14,828 nucleotides of DNA from JAIBBG01 sp043748015. GTDB lineage: Bacteria; Bacteroidota; Bacteroidia; Flavobacteriales_D; Sanyastnellaceae. Under the pieces are notes generated by a model, which was given only the letters and a program-made list of their open reading frames with translations, made no database searches and was not told the DNA's origin. The translations under genes were made by a program, and so were the position numbers. Of the stretch, positions 8,080-14,828 are shown piece after piece (positions within the stretch are counted from its first letter, which is position 1; each line of letters starts with the position of its first letter). Where the stretch lies: assembly GCA_043748015.1 (NCBI GenBank), contig JAYTOA010000097.1, positions 1 to 14,828 of the forward strand. Reading direction: 5' to 3'.

Positions 8080-8109
8080 TTGAGTAATTGAACACTCTGA
8101 TTAGATTTG
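8080..8109 (+). promoter_or_regulatory. Bacteroidota-type promoter, TTG-N19-TAGATTTG
   Basis: TTG at 8080-8082 is followed after 19 bases by TAGATTTG at 8102-8109, an exact fit to the -33/-7 pattern TTG-N(17-23)-TAnnTTTG of Bacteroidota primary sigma factors. Transcription would start near 8116, giving a leader of only about 13 bases before the ATG at 8129. Confidence 0.6.
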
Positions 8110-8128
8110 CCTCACAATTTTTTCAACC

Positions 8129-8317
8129 ATGAATCTTCAAAGCATTCTACAGCCTGTCATAGACTTCTTTCAGTGGTCATTTCATCACGTTATTGAGCCT
8201 ATGTCGCATTGGTTCAATTGGATCTGCATAGGATTCGCATTCGTTGCGATCACTTATTGGCTGATGCGTCAGAAAAACTATAACCGCAAAGCGGCTCAGG
8301 ACGGGACAACTGTTTGA
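8129..8317 (+). CDS. 62-residue single-pass membrane protein, DUF6341-like
   Basis: The protein has an amphipathic, aromatic N-terminal half (VIDFFQWSFHHVIEPMSHW), one membrane helix (NWICIGFAFVAITYWLM, about residues 29-46) and a basic, polar tail (RQKNYNRKAAQ). This layout matches the DUF6341 family of about 60-75 residue proteins found beside DUF6427 and purD in Bacteroidota. Supporting a real gene are the exact promoter 20 bases upstream, the ATG start and the hairpin just after the stop. In this window it is transcribed away from the DUF6427-like gene and converges with purD. The molecular role is unknown, and family membership is judged by pattern and context. Confidence 0.7.
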   Translation: MNLQSILQPVIDFFQWSFHHVIEPMSHWFNWICIGFAFVAITYWLMRQKNYNRKAAQDGTTV

Positions 8318-8340
8318 TTTTTATCTATTGTTCGATATTG

Positions 8341-8373
8341 AAGGGCTGTCAGTTTTGGCGGCCCTTATTGTTT
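8341..8373 (+). terminator. rho-independent terminator-like hairpin after the DUF6341-like gene
   Basis: AAGGGC (8341-8346) pairs with GCCCTT (8361-8366) around a 14-base loop, followed by a T-rich stretch (attgttt). It begins 24 bases after the stop codon of the small membrane-protein gene, as expected for a transcript end. Confidence 0.5.
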
Positions 8374-8589
8374 GTTATTGGGTTATTGAGTTATTGCGCG
8401 GACCGCAGTTTATGACGAGCAGGGTTGTGACCCTGGCTCCAGGAAGTAACTTAAATACACAGAAGCTCTCAACTCTATTGCCTTGGCTCTATGCAATAAC
8501 CAATAACTTAGTATTTCAGGAACTATGAAACATTCAACAATTCTACCCATACTCCACGCAATAACTCAATAACCTAATAACCCAATAAC
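8374..8589. repeat. AATAAC-type inverted repeat, arms 8374-8398 and 8557-8589
   Basis: The left arm (25 bases, ending GAGTTATTGCG) is the reverse complement of the right arm except that the right arm carries one extra 8-base unit, TAATAACC. Each arm is itself built from short tandem units of the AATAAC(C/T)C kind. A further partial unit (GCAATAACCAATAACTTA) lies at 8493-8510. The spacer between the arms is 158 bp. No transposase or duplication is visible. Confidence 0.65.
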
Positions 8590-8620
8590 TATATAACTGA
8601 GAAAGTCTGCGTGAAACACA

Positions 8621-9910
8621 TTACGCCTTCGCCAGCAACTTCTTCAAATCAAACCCAATATCCTTCCTGTAATTTTTCCCGGAGTACTGAATAAGTTCAG
8701 CGCTTTTGTAGCTTCGTTCGAGTGCCTCTTCTATATCTCCACCGAAAGAGGTGACGGCAATAACACGGCCGCCATTGGAGATAATTTTATCTTTTGATAG
8801 TTTTGTTCCGGCGTGAAATGCAATGCTTCCTTTGATCAGATCCAAACCCTTTATCTCTTTTCCTTTATCCGGATTTTCGGGATAGCCCTTTGCAACAAGC
8901 ATGACAGTAGCTACCGCGCGGTGATCGATTTCGATATGCTGTTCCGATAAACTACCGGTTGCAGCGCCTTCCAGCAAATGAAGAAAATCGCTCTTGATGC
9001 GAGGGATGACCACTTCCGTTTCCGGATCACCCATGCGACAATTGTATTCGATTACGAAAGGCTCATTGCCAACTTTTATTAATCCAAAGAATATAAAACC
9101 ACGGTATTTGATGCCTTCCGCGCGCAATCCCTTCATGGTTGGGATAATAATCTGCGCTTCAATCTTATCAAGATATTCAGGCGTTACAAATGGCACAGGA
9201 CTTACTGCGCCCATGCCACCGGTGTTCAATCCGGTATCGCCTTCACCAATGCGTTTGTAGTCCTTCGCCGTTGGTAGTACTTTGTAAGAGTCTCCATCGG
9301 TGATGATGAATACCGACATCTCCACACCTTTGAGAAATTCCTCAATGACCACCTTACGACTTGCCTCACCAAATTGACCGTCCAACAAAGTGCCCAACGC
9401 ATTCTGGGCTTCCTTCAGATTATCAATTATCAGCACACCCTTTCCTGAAGCGAGTCCATCTGCTTTGAGCACAAATGGAGGCTTCATTGTCGTGAGAAAT
9501 TGTTGCCCTTCCTTCAACGTGCTTTTGGTGAACGATGCGTATTTCGCTGTTGGTATATGATACTTCACCATGAATTGTTTGGCGAAATCTTTACTTCCCT
9601 CGAGTCTTGCTGCAGAAGCGTCCGGACCAATGATACCAACGTTTTTGAGGTCTTTGTCCTTCGTGAAAAAATCAGTAATACCATCAACAAGTGGACCTTC
9701 CGGACCAACTACCACAAGTGTGATTTTCTTTTCGATTACCAGCTTTTTTATCGCTTTGAAATCATTCACTGCTACATCCATGTTCGTGGCGATACCAGCT
9801 GTGCCCGCATTTCCGGGAGTTACATATAAATTGGTGAGAAGTGAGCTCTGTAGAATTTTCCAAGCCATTGCATGCTCTCTTCCACCAGAACCTAAGATCA
9901 ATACATTCAT
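8621..9910 (-). CDS. purD: phosphoribosylamine--glycine ligase (GAR synthetase)
   Basis: This is a cytoplasmic ATP-grasp enzyme. It joins 5-phosphoribosylamine and glycine with ATP to give glycinamide ribonucleotide, the second step of de novo purine synthesis. It has 429 residues, the usual length. In order: the N-terminal loop GSGGREHA (7-14), PGNAGTA (32-38), GPEGPLVDGI (69-78), the linker DASAARLEGSK (97-107), the ATP-grasp lysine and glycine loop KADGLASGKGV (149-159), EEFLKGVEMSV (190-200), NTGGMGA (229-235) and the metal-binding EYNCRMGDPETE (288-299). The C-terminus (YRKDIGFDL) is also typical. ATG at 9910 is chosen because it starts MNVLILGSGGREHA, the family's normal N-terminus; the open frame to 10015 adds nothing recognisable. 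The gene stands alone rather than in a pur operon, next to the DUF6341-like gene, and all key residues are present. Confidence 0.97.
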   Translation of the reverse strand: MNVLILGSGGREHAMAWKILQSSLLTNLYVTPGNAGTAGIATNMDVAVNDFKAIKKLVIEKKITLVVVGPEGPLVDGITDFFTKDKDLKNVGIIGPDASAARLEGSKDFAKQFMVKYHIPTAKYASFTKSTLKEGQQFLTTMKPPFVLKADGLASGKGVLIIDNLKEAQNALGTLLDGQFGEASRKVVIEEFLKGVEMSVFIITDGDSYKVLPTAKDYKRIGEGDTGLNTGGMGAVSPVPFVTPEYLDKIEAQIIIPTMKGLRAEGIKYRGFIFFGLIKVGNEPFVIEYNCRMGDPETEVVIPRIKSDFLHLLEGAATGSLSEQHIEIDHRAVATVMLVAKGYPENPDKGKEIKGLDLIKGSIAFHAGTKLSKDKIISNGGRVIAVTSFGGDIEEALERSYKSAELIQYSGKNYRKDIGFDLKKLLAKA

Positions 9911-10458
9911 GGACAGGTAATAATATGTGAGGCAAGTTACGGATTTAGAAAAGGGGAAGGTGATGGTAAGTTTTAAACATGACTGAATCTGCTTCTCAAA
10001 CGCCATTGAAATCAAGACATTAACAGGATGTAAGAAAGCAATTCAGCTCCAAAACTTCCGAAACATAGAATTCCAAATCAAGCGATAGAAAAGTTTAAAT
10101 GTGTAATGCGGGATAAAAAGGTCCGGCACTTGGTCTTAAAAAATCGCAACGCAATTGGGAGATTGATTTTTATGGCAATAAATTGAATCGATGAAACTTC
10201 AAGCATAATTTATTTATGTGGCAATTACGGTGTGGCAAAATCATTTTGCCACACCACAATTGCCACACTCAAAAATGCAGTGGAAAAATTTTCTTTCAAT
10301 TGGCAAGGACACAAGCATTGTATCAAAAAAGAATACAATCTCACTTGAGAAAAAACCACAGTGCTGCAGAGGATAGAACAATTCCCACTAAAAAAATATC
10401 ACTTTTGATTCATTTTCAATATTATTGTGCCAACTATACACCCAATAACTACCAAAAC
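9911..10458. other. 548-bp region without a convincing gene
   Basis: This divergent region must hold the promoters of purD (leftward) and of the exported protein at 10459 (rightward). An open frame runs through 10216-10458 in phase with the downstream gene, but its predicted peptide is low-complexity, is partly encoded by the 10217-10267 palindrome and precedes a good signal peptide, so I treat it as untranslated. No exact TTG/TAnnTTTG pair was found on either strand. I see no RNA gene or transposon remnant. Confidence 0.5.
10217..10267. repeat. 51-bp near-perfect palindrome of four TGTGGCAA words
   Basis: The sequence is symmetrical about C10242. The inner arms 10229-10241 and 10243-10255 pair over 13 bp, a 2-base mismatch follows on each side, and the outer arms 10217-10226 and 10258-10267 pair over 10 bp. 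It contains TGTGGCAA at 10217 and 10231 and its complement TTGCCACA at 10246 and 10260, so the words start 14, 15 and 14 bases apart. It could be a cruciform, a cooperative operator or a palindromic repeat unit. It lies about 190 bp before the start of the exported-protein/lipoprotein operon. Confidence 0.8.
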
Positions 10459-11574
10459 ATGCGATCTATTCCAATTACGGGTAGTCGATTCATTAGCATT
10501 CCTCCAAGGATATTTTTTCTTTTCTTCACCACTCTTATATCACAATACACATTCGCTCAACAGGATTTAAAGTTGCGAAGCGTTGAGGGAATGTTGGCTT
10601 CATCACGAGAAGATGCGTTGCTCCATCGAAAATTCATATTTGGATTTCAAGTTGGAATCAACGTGACGTACGGCGAGCGCAACAATGGACAACTTCGACT
10701 TTGCATAAGTGGTGGAATGGCAAGAGCCATTGACGTGAATCGGCCGGTGAATAATGTTCATGAAAAGCTGGGAAATACAGGGTCGAGTTATGTAGCTCCG
10801 CCTCTCATGTTGGTGTTCCAGCCCGAGTTACTCATCTTCCGAGGAGGTCTGGGAAGTTCCTTGATGGTAGGAGAAAGAGAAAAAATTCGTGCAGAACTAC
10901 GCAACAGTTTTGCCGTCCTCGCCGGATTTTCAAATGTGCGAAGCGATGGCACGTTTTCAAAATCCAAAGCCTACGGAAGACCTATCTCAAAAATCGAAGC
11001 GAATTCACAAGCTGCACTTTATGATCCTTATGGAGTTTCTGCAACGCTGGGTACAACATTCATCAGTGGATTGGGTAAAGCAGACGTTGTTCATCAACAA
11101 GTCGGAAATTTCAATTTTGGTTTAGGTCCATTGCAACTGGATTATTCCAACGACGGACCCTTCTTCGAAACAAAACTTGCACAAGGAGACGCATACGATC
11201 GCTGGTGGACAGGTGGCGGACATGTTGGCGTTTATCTTCCGAGTGATCACGCTCTGATTACGGAAATTGTTCTACGGTATGATAAGTTCACGGGCTTTCA
11301 ACAGAATGCTTATGAAGTTGCTCGTCAATTACGACTTGATTACATTCCCTACATAGACAAGCGAGAAGCATTCAAAAATCAGGGTGGATACAATCTCACC
11401 ATTGGTTTTGAAAACAACATGTACTTCGGCATGAACCTATTTGAGGTAGGCAGAATTGATATGCAAAACCTCATTCACACTGGACTAGGTATGCCGCTGC
11501 ATCAGCCGCAATTGAAAACACGATACTCTGCTTGTTATGGTTATCGCGGTTTTAACTCAACAGCAATAAAGTAA
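10459..11574 (+). CDS. exported protein of unknown function, possibly related to polymorphic toxin type 23 fold
   Basis: This encodes 371 residues. The ATG at 10459 is chosen because it starts a signal peptide with a basic N-region, a strong hydrophobic core (IFFLFFTTLISQ, about 19-29) and a TFAQ cleavage site near residue 34; the open frame upstream is unconvincing. The mature protein is strand-rich, with many glycine/aromatic stretches: FIFGFQVGINVTYG (59-72), SYVAPPLMLVFQPELLIF (110-127), GNFNFGLGPLQLDYSNDGPFF (216-236), DAYDRWWTGGGHVGVYL (244-260), YNLTIGFENNMYFGMNLF (311-328). The pattern of a strand, YxND, then D-R-(W/F)-x-T-G-G and a later G-x-N-L-F reminds me of the Bacterial toxin 23 domain found in Bacteroidota. 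That is recollection of a motif style, not proof; an outer-membrane barrel is the other reading. The lipoprotein gene starts 3 bp after its stop, so the two are almost certainly co-transcribed. Confidence 0.7.
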   Translation: MRSIPITGSRFISIPPRIFFLFFTTLISQYTFAQQDLKLRSVEGMLASSREDALLHRKFIFGFQVGINVTYGERNNGQLRLCISGGMARAIDVNRPVNNVHEKLGNTGSSYVAPPLMLVFQPELLIFRGGLGSSLMVGEREKIRAELRNSFAVLAGFSNVRSDGTFSKSKAYGRPISKIEANSQAALYDPYGVSATLGTTFISGLGKADVVHQQVGNFNFGLGPLQLDYSNDGPFFETKLAQGDAYDRWWTGGGHVGVYLPSDHALITEIVLRYDKFTGFQQNAYEVARQLRLDYIPYIDKREAFKNQGGYNLTIGFENNMYFGMNLFEVGRIDMQNLIHTGLGMPLHQPQLKTRYSACYGYRGFNSTAIK

Positions 11575-11577
11575 ACG

Positions 11578-13005
11578 ATGAAATCCTCTATAGCTATTCT
11601 AGTTTCAATTGTTTCGCTTGCTTCATGTGGCAACTATCGCGAAACATTTCACGGCAAAGAACCCGGTAAAAAATGGAAGCCTGTCCATCCGCCCGCTGTC
11701 ATCAATATGAATACGGCCTCTCAATTCAGTTTGCGAGTTTGTGAGGGCTATGGACTTTACAAGGAAAAACAAAACGTGAACAATCATGAAGTACTCGTGG
11801 CTCAAGAAGTGCCAATACGCAACTACTACAACTTTGACAATGACAGTATTTGCAGTGATTGCATTCTGGTAGAAGAGACATATCTGATGTTAGATAGTTT
11901 CAACTTAGGTGGCGCAAAAGAAGGCAAGTTGGTCTACGTAGCGGGACACAAAACTTTCAATCGCTTCAAAATGGATGCGGAAACGGGATTGGATAAAGAA
12001 GACCAATCACAGTTTACACGATCCGGAGATATCAGGCAATATTATTCGGACGAAAAAAAACTGCTCAATTTAGCAGTTGCATTCGAAATGATGCAAGGTC
12101 GATGGATGCTCGTTGGAGAGAATAGACTCATGTTGAATATTCCAAACGAATCATTGTCCGGCTTTTATACTGTACTCGCCGATGTCAGCGTGAATAAAAA
12201 GGAAATCCTCTTCAAAACAATCACCAATCCGACGATTGATAAATATTCGACGAGTCAAACTGGAAATGAACTGGCGATAGATATCAGTTCGGCTATTCGT
12301 TTTGACAATGACACCAACGGCTTGACATTTCACACCGTAAATCCTGAAAGAAAAATAATTGCCGACTTTAAAGATCCGGGACTGCATGATGAAAAGATCC
12401 AGCGTTTGGAGGCATGCATTTCGAAACTAAAAACAAAAGGAGAATCGAAACAAAAATGCATCAATCGAAAGTCGCAAAAAATTTCATCATTACAAAAGGC
12501 AGACAACCAAATTCGACAAGCGTTGGAAAAAGCAGAGGAAGTAGCCCGCATTGCTTTCCGAGCAAGTACAGATGCAAACGAAAAGAATGAGCTTCACAAA
12601 CAAATCACATATGCCCACTGGTTAAATACTCACTATGGCAAATCGAATTTCACCGTCGACAGTTTGGAATTTGGCGAATTAAAAAAACGAAAAAAGAAGC
12701 GATTGTACCTTAAGGCCTGGTGCAGTGATTACAAAGTCAATGCATCAGGACAAAAATCGAATAGCGCGGTAAGTGTTATTGGGGGCGACTTTCGGGATAT
12801 CGAAAAGGAATCTCAATTTCTCCTTGAATATTTCTCCTTGACGAAAGGAGGTAAAAAAATATTGCTCCGGAAAATGATCAAGAGTGCTTATCAAGAAAAA
12901 ATTCAGGATGAAGAAAAGTATATCGAGTACATGACAAGTTTCGAATTTCAGCACACACACAATCACCACTTCAAACATCATGATAAACTTTACATATTGA
13001 AGTGA
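11578..13005 (+). CDS. predicted lipoprotein with coiled coil and His-rich tail, unknown function
   Basis: This encodes 475 residues. The N-terminus (MKSSIAILVSIVSLASC) is a lipoprotein signal with the lipid-carrying Cys17. Residues about 18-265 are a mixed, strand-rich region with a CxxC pair (CSDC, 92-95). Residues about 270-330 are highly charged and helical with heptad-like spacing (IQRLEACISKLK, ISSLQKADNQIRQALEKAEEVARI), a probable coiled coil. A strongly basic patch, ELKKRKKKR, follows at 367-375. The extreme C-terminus is histidine-rich (HTHNHHFKHH, 459-468) and could bind metal. No family is recognised. The start is 3 bp after the stop of the exported protein, a tight operon, suggesting they act together at the cell envelope. 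Confidence 0.8.
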   Translation: MKSSIAILVSIVSLASCGNYRETFHGKEPGKKWKPVHPPAVINMNTASQFSLRVCEGYGLYKEKQNVNNHEVLVAQEVPIRNYYNFDNDSICSDCILVEETYLMLDSFNLGGAKEGKLVYVAGHKTFNRFKMDAETGLDKEDQSQFTRSGDIRQYYSDEKKLLNLAVAFEMMQGRWMLVGENRLMLNIPNESLSGFYTVLADVSVNKKEILFKTITNPTIDKYSTSQTGNELAIDISSAIRFDNDTNGLTFHTVNPERKIIADFKDPGLHDEKIQRLEACISKLKTKGESKQKCINRKSQKISSLQKADNQIRQALEKAEEVARIAFRASTDANEKNELHKQITYAHWLNTHYGKSNFTVDSLEFGELKKRKKKRLYLKAWCSDYKVNASGQKSNSAVSVIGGDFRDIEKESQFLLEYFSLTKGGKKILLRKMIKSAYQEKIQDEEKYIEYMTSFEFQHTHNHHFKHHDKLYILK

Positions 13006-13093
13006 CAACATCGACATTAGGCGGAAACACTTAAGTACAACTTAATTGCACATTCAATCCTAATTTCACGCAAATATTATTCGCACAAATTCT

Positions 13094-13303
13094 ATGGAAG
13101 TCAAAGACAGCAACGGCAATATCCTCAATGATGGAGATTCAGTAGTAGTGATCAAAAACCTCAAGGTAAAAGGATCATCACTCACCGTAAAGCAAGGTAC
13201 AGTCGTGAAAAAGATTCGCCTCACCAATGATGAAGACGAGGTTGACTGCAAAGTGAATGGGTCGAGTATTGTGTTGCGGACGGAGTTCCTGCGCAAAGCG
13301 TAA
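13094..13303 (+). CDS. stand-alone PhnA/YjdM C-terminal domain protein
   Basis: The 69-residue protein matches the C-terminal SH3-like half of YjdM/PhnA (PF03831): VKDSNGNILNDGDSVVVIKNLKVKGSS, QGTVVKKIRLT, DCKVNGSSIVLRTEFLRK. The N-terminal zinc ribbon of the full-length (about 110-residue) E. coli protein is missing, and the 88 bp upstream contain no room for it, so this is a single-domain version rather than a truncation by frameshift. Despite the family's common label 'alkylphosphonate utilization', no phosphonate gene is nearby, and a phosphonate role is not supported for this family. The actual function is unknown. The gene converges with dusB across 49 bp that include an AT-only 7-bp hairpin (13308-13325). 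Confidence 0.88.
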   Translation: MEVKDSNGNILNDGDSVVVIKNLKVKGSSLTVKQGTVVKKIRLTNDEDEVDCKVNGSSIVLRTEFLRKA

Positions 13304-13352
13304 GCGTAATTATTAATAAATAATTCCTCTGCTTGTCAAGCAATCTAAGCGT

Positions 13353-14348
13353 TTAACTGAGGAACTCCACCCCATCATACTTCACCACAATCTCTTCCAA
13401 CTTAGAAAGAATTTCTTGAGGCTCGTGAGTAGTGACAAGTTGCATGCGGTCCTCCTTGAAGTGTGGAAGTCCTTTGAAGTAGTTGCTATAGTGCCTGCGC
13501 ATTTCAAGTACACCAAGAACGGTTCCTTTCCACTTGAGTGAAAACTCAAAATGCTCGCGGCAAGCTTCTGCGCGTTGTTGAATAGAAGGCGGAGCTAATT
13601 TTTCACCGGTAGCGAAATAGTGTTTGATCTCATTGAATATCCAAGGATAGCCAATACTCGCTCTACCGATCATGATCCCGTCGATGCCGTATCTGTTGCG
13701 ATATTCCAATGCTTTTTCCGGAGAGTCAATATCACCATTTCCAAACACCGGAATCTTCATTCGCGGATTTTCTTTGATCTTGGCAATCAAAGCCCAATCA
13801 GCTTCACCCTTATACATTTGTACACGGGTGCGACCGTGAATAGTGAGTGCTTGAATTCCAATGTCTTGTAGGCGCTCGGCCACTTCCACCACATTTTTGC
13901 TTTCTTCATCCCAACCAAGACGCGTCTTTACTGTGACAGGAAGCGACGTAGCCTTTACAATCGCCTCAGTCATGGCCACCATCTTCGGAATGTCTTTGAG
14001 AATGCCGGCACCCGCGCCTTTGCACGTCACTTTGGACACCGGACATCCATAGTTGATATCAAGCAGATCGGGGTTGGTAGCTTCGATGATTTCGGCGCAC
14101 TTCACCATGGTGTCGATATCGCTTCCAAAAATCTGTACCCCGATAGGGCGCTCGTATTCGTAAATGTCCAACTTCATACGGCTCTTCGCGGCATCGCGAA
14201 TGAGACCTTCACTACTGATAAACTCAGTGTACATAAGGTCTGCACCGTGCTTTTTGCACACCATACGGAATGGTGGATCACTCACGTCCTCCATGGGAGC
14301 GAGCAGTAGCGGAAAATCCGGAAGTACTATTTTACCAATATTCGGCAT
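13353..14348 (-). CDS. dusB: tRNA-dihydrouridine synthase, DusB type
   Basis: This is a cytoplasmic FMN enzyme that reduces specific uridines in the D-loop of tRNA to dihydrouridine using NADPH. It has 331 residues, full length, with a TIM barrel at residues 1-240 followed by the helical tRNA-binding domain. Visible signature sites are the FMN-site start LLLAPMEDVSDPPFR (14-28), MYTEFIS (39-45), VQIFGSD (71-77), DINYGCPVSKV with catalytic Cys102 (97-107), TVKTRLGW with the FMN-contacting Lys141, THGRTR (His171), VFGNGDI (201-207) and IMIGRASIGYPWIF (225-238). The EFIS, GCPV.KV and GRA..G.PW pattern fits DusB better than DusA or DusC. ATG at 14348 gives the usual N-terminus. Its start lies only 40 bp from a divergent CPBP-type gene, so the two share a compact promoter region. 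Confidence 0.95.
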   Translation of the reverse strand: MPNIGKIVLPDFPLLLAPMEDVSDPPFRMVCKKHGADLMYTEFISSEGLIRDAAKSRMKLDIYEYERPIGVQIFGSDIDTMVKCAEIIEATNPDLLDINYGCPVSKVTCKGAGAGILKDIPKMVAMTEAIVKATSLPVTVKTRLGWDEESKNVVEVAERLQDIGIQALTIHGRTRVQMYKGEADWALIAKIKENPRMKIPVFGNGDIDSPEKALEYRNRYGIDGIMIGRASIGYPWIFNEIKHYFATGEKLAPPSIQQRAEACREHFEFSLKWKGTVLGVLEMRRHYSNYFKGLPHFKEDRMQLVTTHEPQEILSKLEEIVVKYDGVEFLS

Positions 14349-14388
14349 GTTGTATCGGGCGGCTAAGATACTTTGCTTCTTTTGTAGA

Positions 14389-14828
14389 ATGAATGTATTG
14401 CTAAAAGGATTGCCGCCACATGTTCAATTTATCCTCTTCATGGCGATAACGCTCACGTCGATGGGCATCGGATCGGTCACTGCCATGGGCATTGGTGTTA
14501 CTGTTTACAGCATTCCACTTGAGCAAATGCCTGCCGTTCTTGCCAATCCAACACCTGAATACGCTGAGGCACTGATGTGGATGAACAATGTAACGCAGAT
14601 TTTTACTTTTCTATTCCCTGTACTTTTTTTCTTTCTCCTCTTTGGTGGAAAAAACGTCAATCAATTGTTGCTGTCAAAAGGCGGTATTCTCGTGCTTTTA
14701 TCACCTGTGTTGATGTTTTTCGCCAATGGCATCATCGACATTTCTGCCAAGATCAATAAAGCCATGATACCGGAAAACTCGTTTCTGGAGCGAGCATTCA
14801 AGCCAACAGAAGAAATGGCGGAACGCAT
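14389..14828 (+). CDS. CPBP-family intramembrane protease-like protein, N-terminal part (cut by window edge)
   Basis: The frame is open from ATG at 14389 to the right edge, 146 codons plus two bases. It begins with a short N-terminus, a long hydrophobic segment (VQFILFMAITLTSMGIGSVTAMGIGVTVY), a second (IFTFLFPVLFFFLLFGG) and a third (GILVLLSPVLMFFANGIID), followed by a conserved-looking loop, ISAKINKAMIPENSFLERAFKPTEEMAE. This matches the N-terminal half of Bacteroidota CPBP (CAAX protease/bacteriocin-processing) membrane proteins. The catalytic EExxxR and HxxxB motifs of the family would lie further right, outside the window, so activity cannot be judged. The gene is divergent from dusB. 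Confidence 0.75.
   Translation, partial: MNVLLKGLPPHVQFILFMAITLTSMGIGSVTAMGIGVTVYSIPLEQMPAVLANPTPEYAEALMWMNNVTQIFTFLFPVLFFFLLFGGKNVNQLLLSKGGILVLLSPVLMFFANGIIDISAKINKAMIPENSFLERAFKPTEEMAER

Larger units (their letters stand above)
8318..8620. other. 303-bp gene-free spacer between the DUF6341-like gene and purD
   Basis: This convergent spacer holds a terminator-like hairpin (8341-8366), a small hairpin CAGGGT-TGTG-ACCCTG (8420-8435), an AATAAC-rich inverted repeat (8374-8589) and a 17-18 base dispersed repeat word at 8601-8618. The open frame at 8328-8528 uses a TTG start inside the terminator region and is partly encoded by the repeat, so it is not accepted as a gene. Confidence 0.6.

Noticed and set aside
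8328..8528. 66-residue open frame on the plus strand
   Set aside because: It starts with TTG within the terminator region, spans the hairpin and one arm of the AATAAC repeat, and shows no recognisable protein character.
10216..10458. N-terminal 81-residue extension of the exported protein
   Set aside because: It is encoded partly by the palindrome, has no domain character, and would place the signal peptide internally.

Overview
The window looks like an ordinary chromosomal stretch of a free-living member of the Bacteroidota (Bacteroidetes). The evidence is a very long secreted protein ending in the gliding-motility/type IX secretion C-terminal domain, several beta-barrel outer-membrane proteins and relaxed-lipobox lipoproteins, the DUF6427/DUF6341 pair beside purD, weak or absent Shine-Dalgarno sequences, and TTG-N19-TAGATTTG style promoters. 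The genus cannot be read from the sequence. The DNA is moderately AT-rich with short intergenic gaps.

Layout. Positions 1-63 may hold the tail of a gene that starts left of the window. Positions 64-325 are gene-free and carry a perfect 25-bp inverted repeat. An outer-membrane beta-barrel gene (326-1000, minus) is divergent from two tandem paralogous barrel-like genes (1123-1713 and 1873-2472, plus). These converge on a 1297-residue T9SS-type secreted protein (2493-6386, minus): N-terminal ENKGQW domain, SBBP-type beta-propeller, PKD, several Ig-like modules and a CHU_C-type sorting domain. Its most likely start is a GTG well inside the longest open frame. A divergent lipoprotein gene (6547-7044) follows, with a 19-bp dyad between the two.

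The middle is a conserved Bacteroidota neighbourhood: a polytopic membrane protein (DUF6427-like, 7049-8041, minus), a 62-residue one-pass membrane protein (DUF6341-like, 8129-8317, plus) with a clear promoter, a terminator-like hairpin with an AATAAC-rich inverted repeat, and purD (8621-9910, minus), the second step of purine synthesis.

After purD come about 550 bp without a convincing gene, containing a 51-bp near-perfect palindrome made of four TGTGGCAA words. Downstream lies a two-gene operon, an exported protein (10459-11574) and a lipoprotein (11578-13005), neither of known function. Then come a stand-alone PhnA/YjdM C-terminal domain protein (13094-13303), dusB for tRNA dihydrouridine synthesis (13353-14348, minus), and the start of a divergent CPBP-type membrane protein cut by the right edge (14389-14828).

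I see no rRNA, tRNA, CRISPR array, transposase or phage gene. Most of the window is housekeeping and cell-envelope content. The less ordinary parts are the structured intergenic repeats and the uncharacterised exported protein/lipoprotein operon behind the palindrome.
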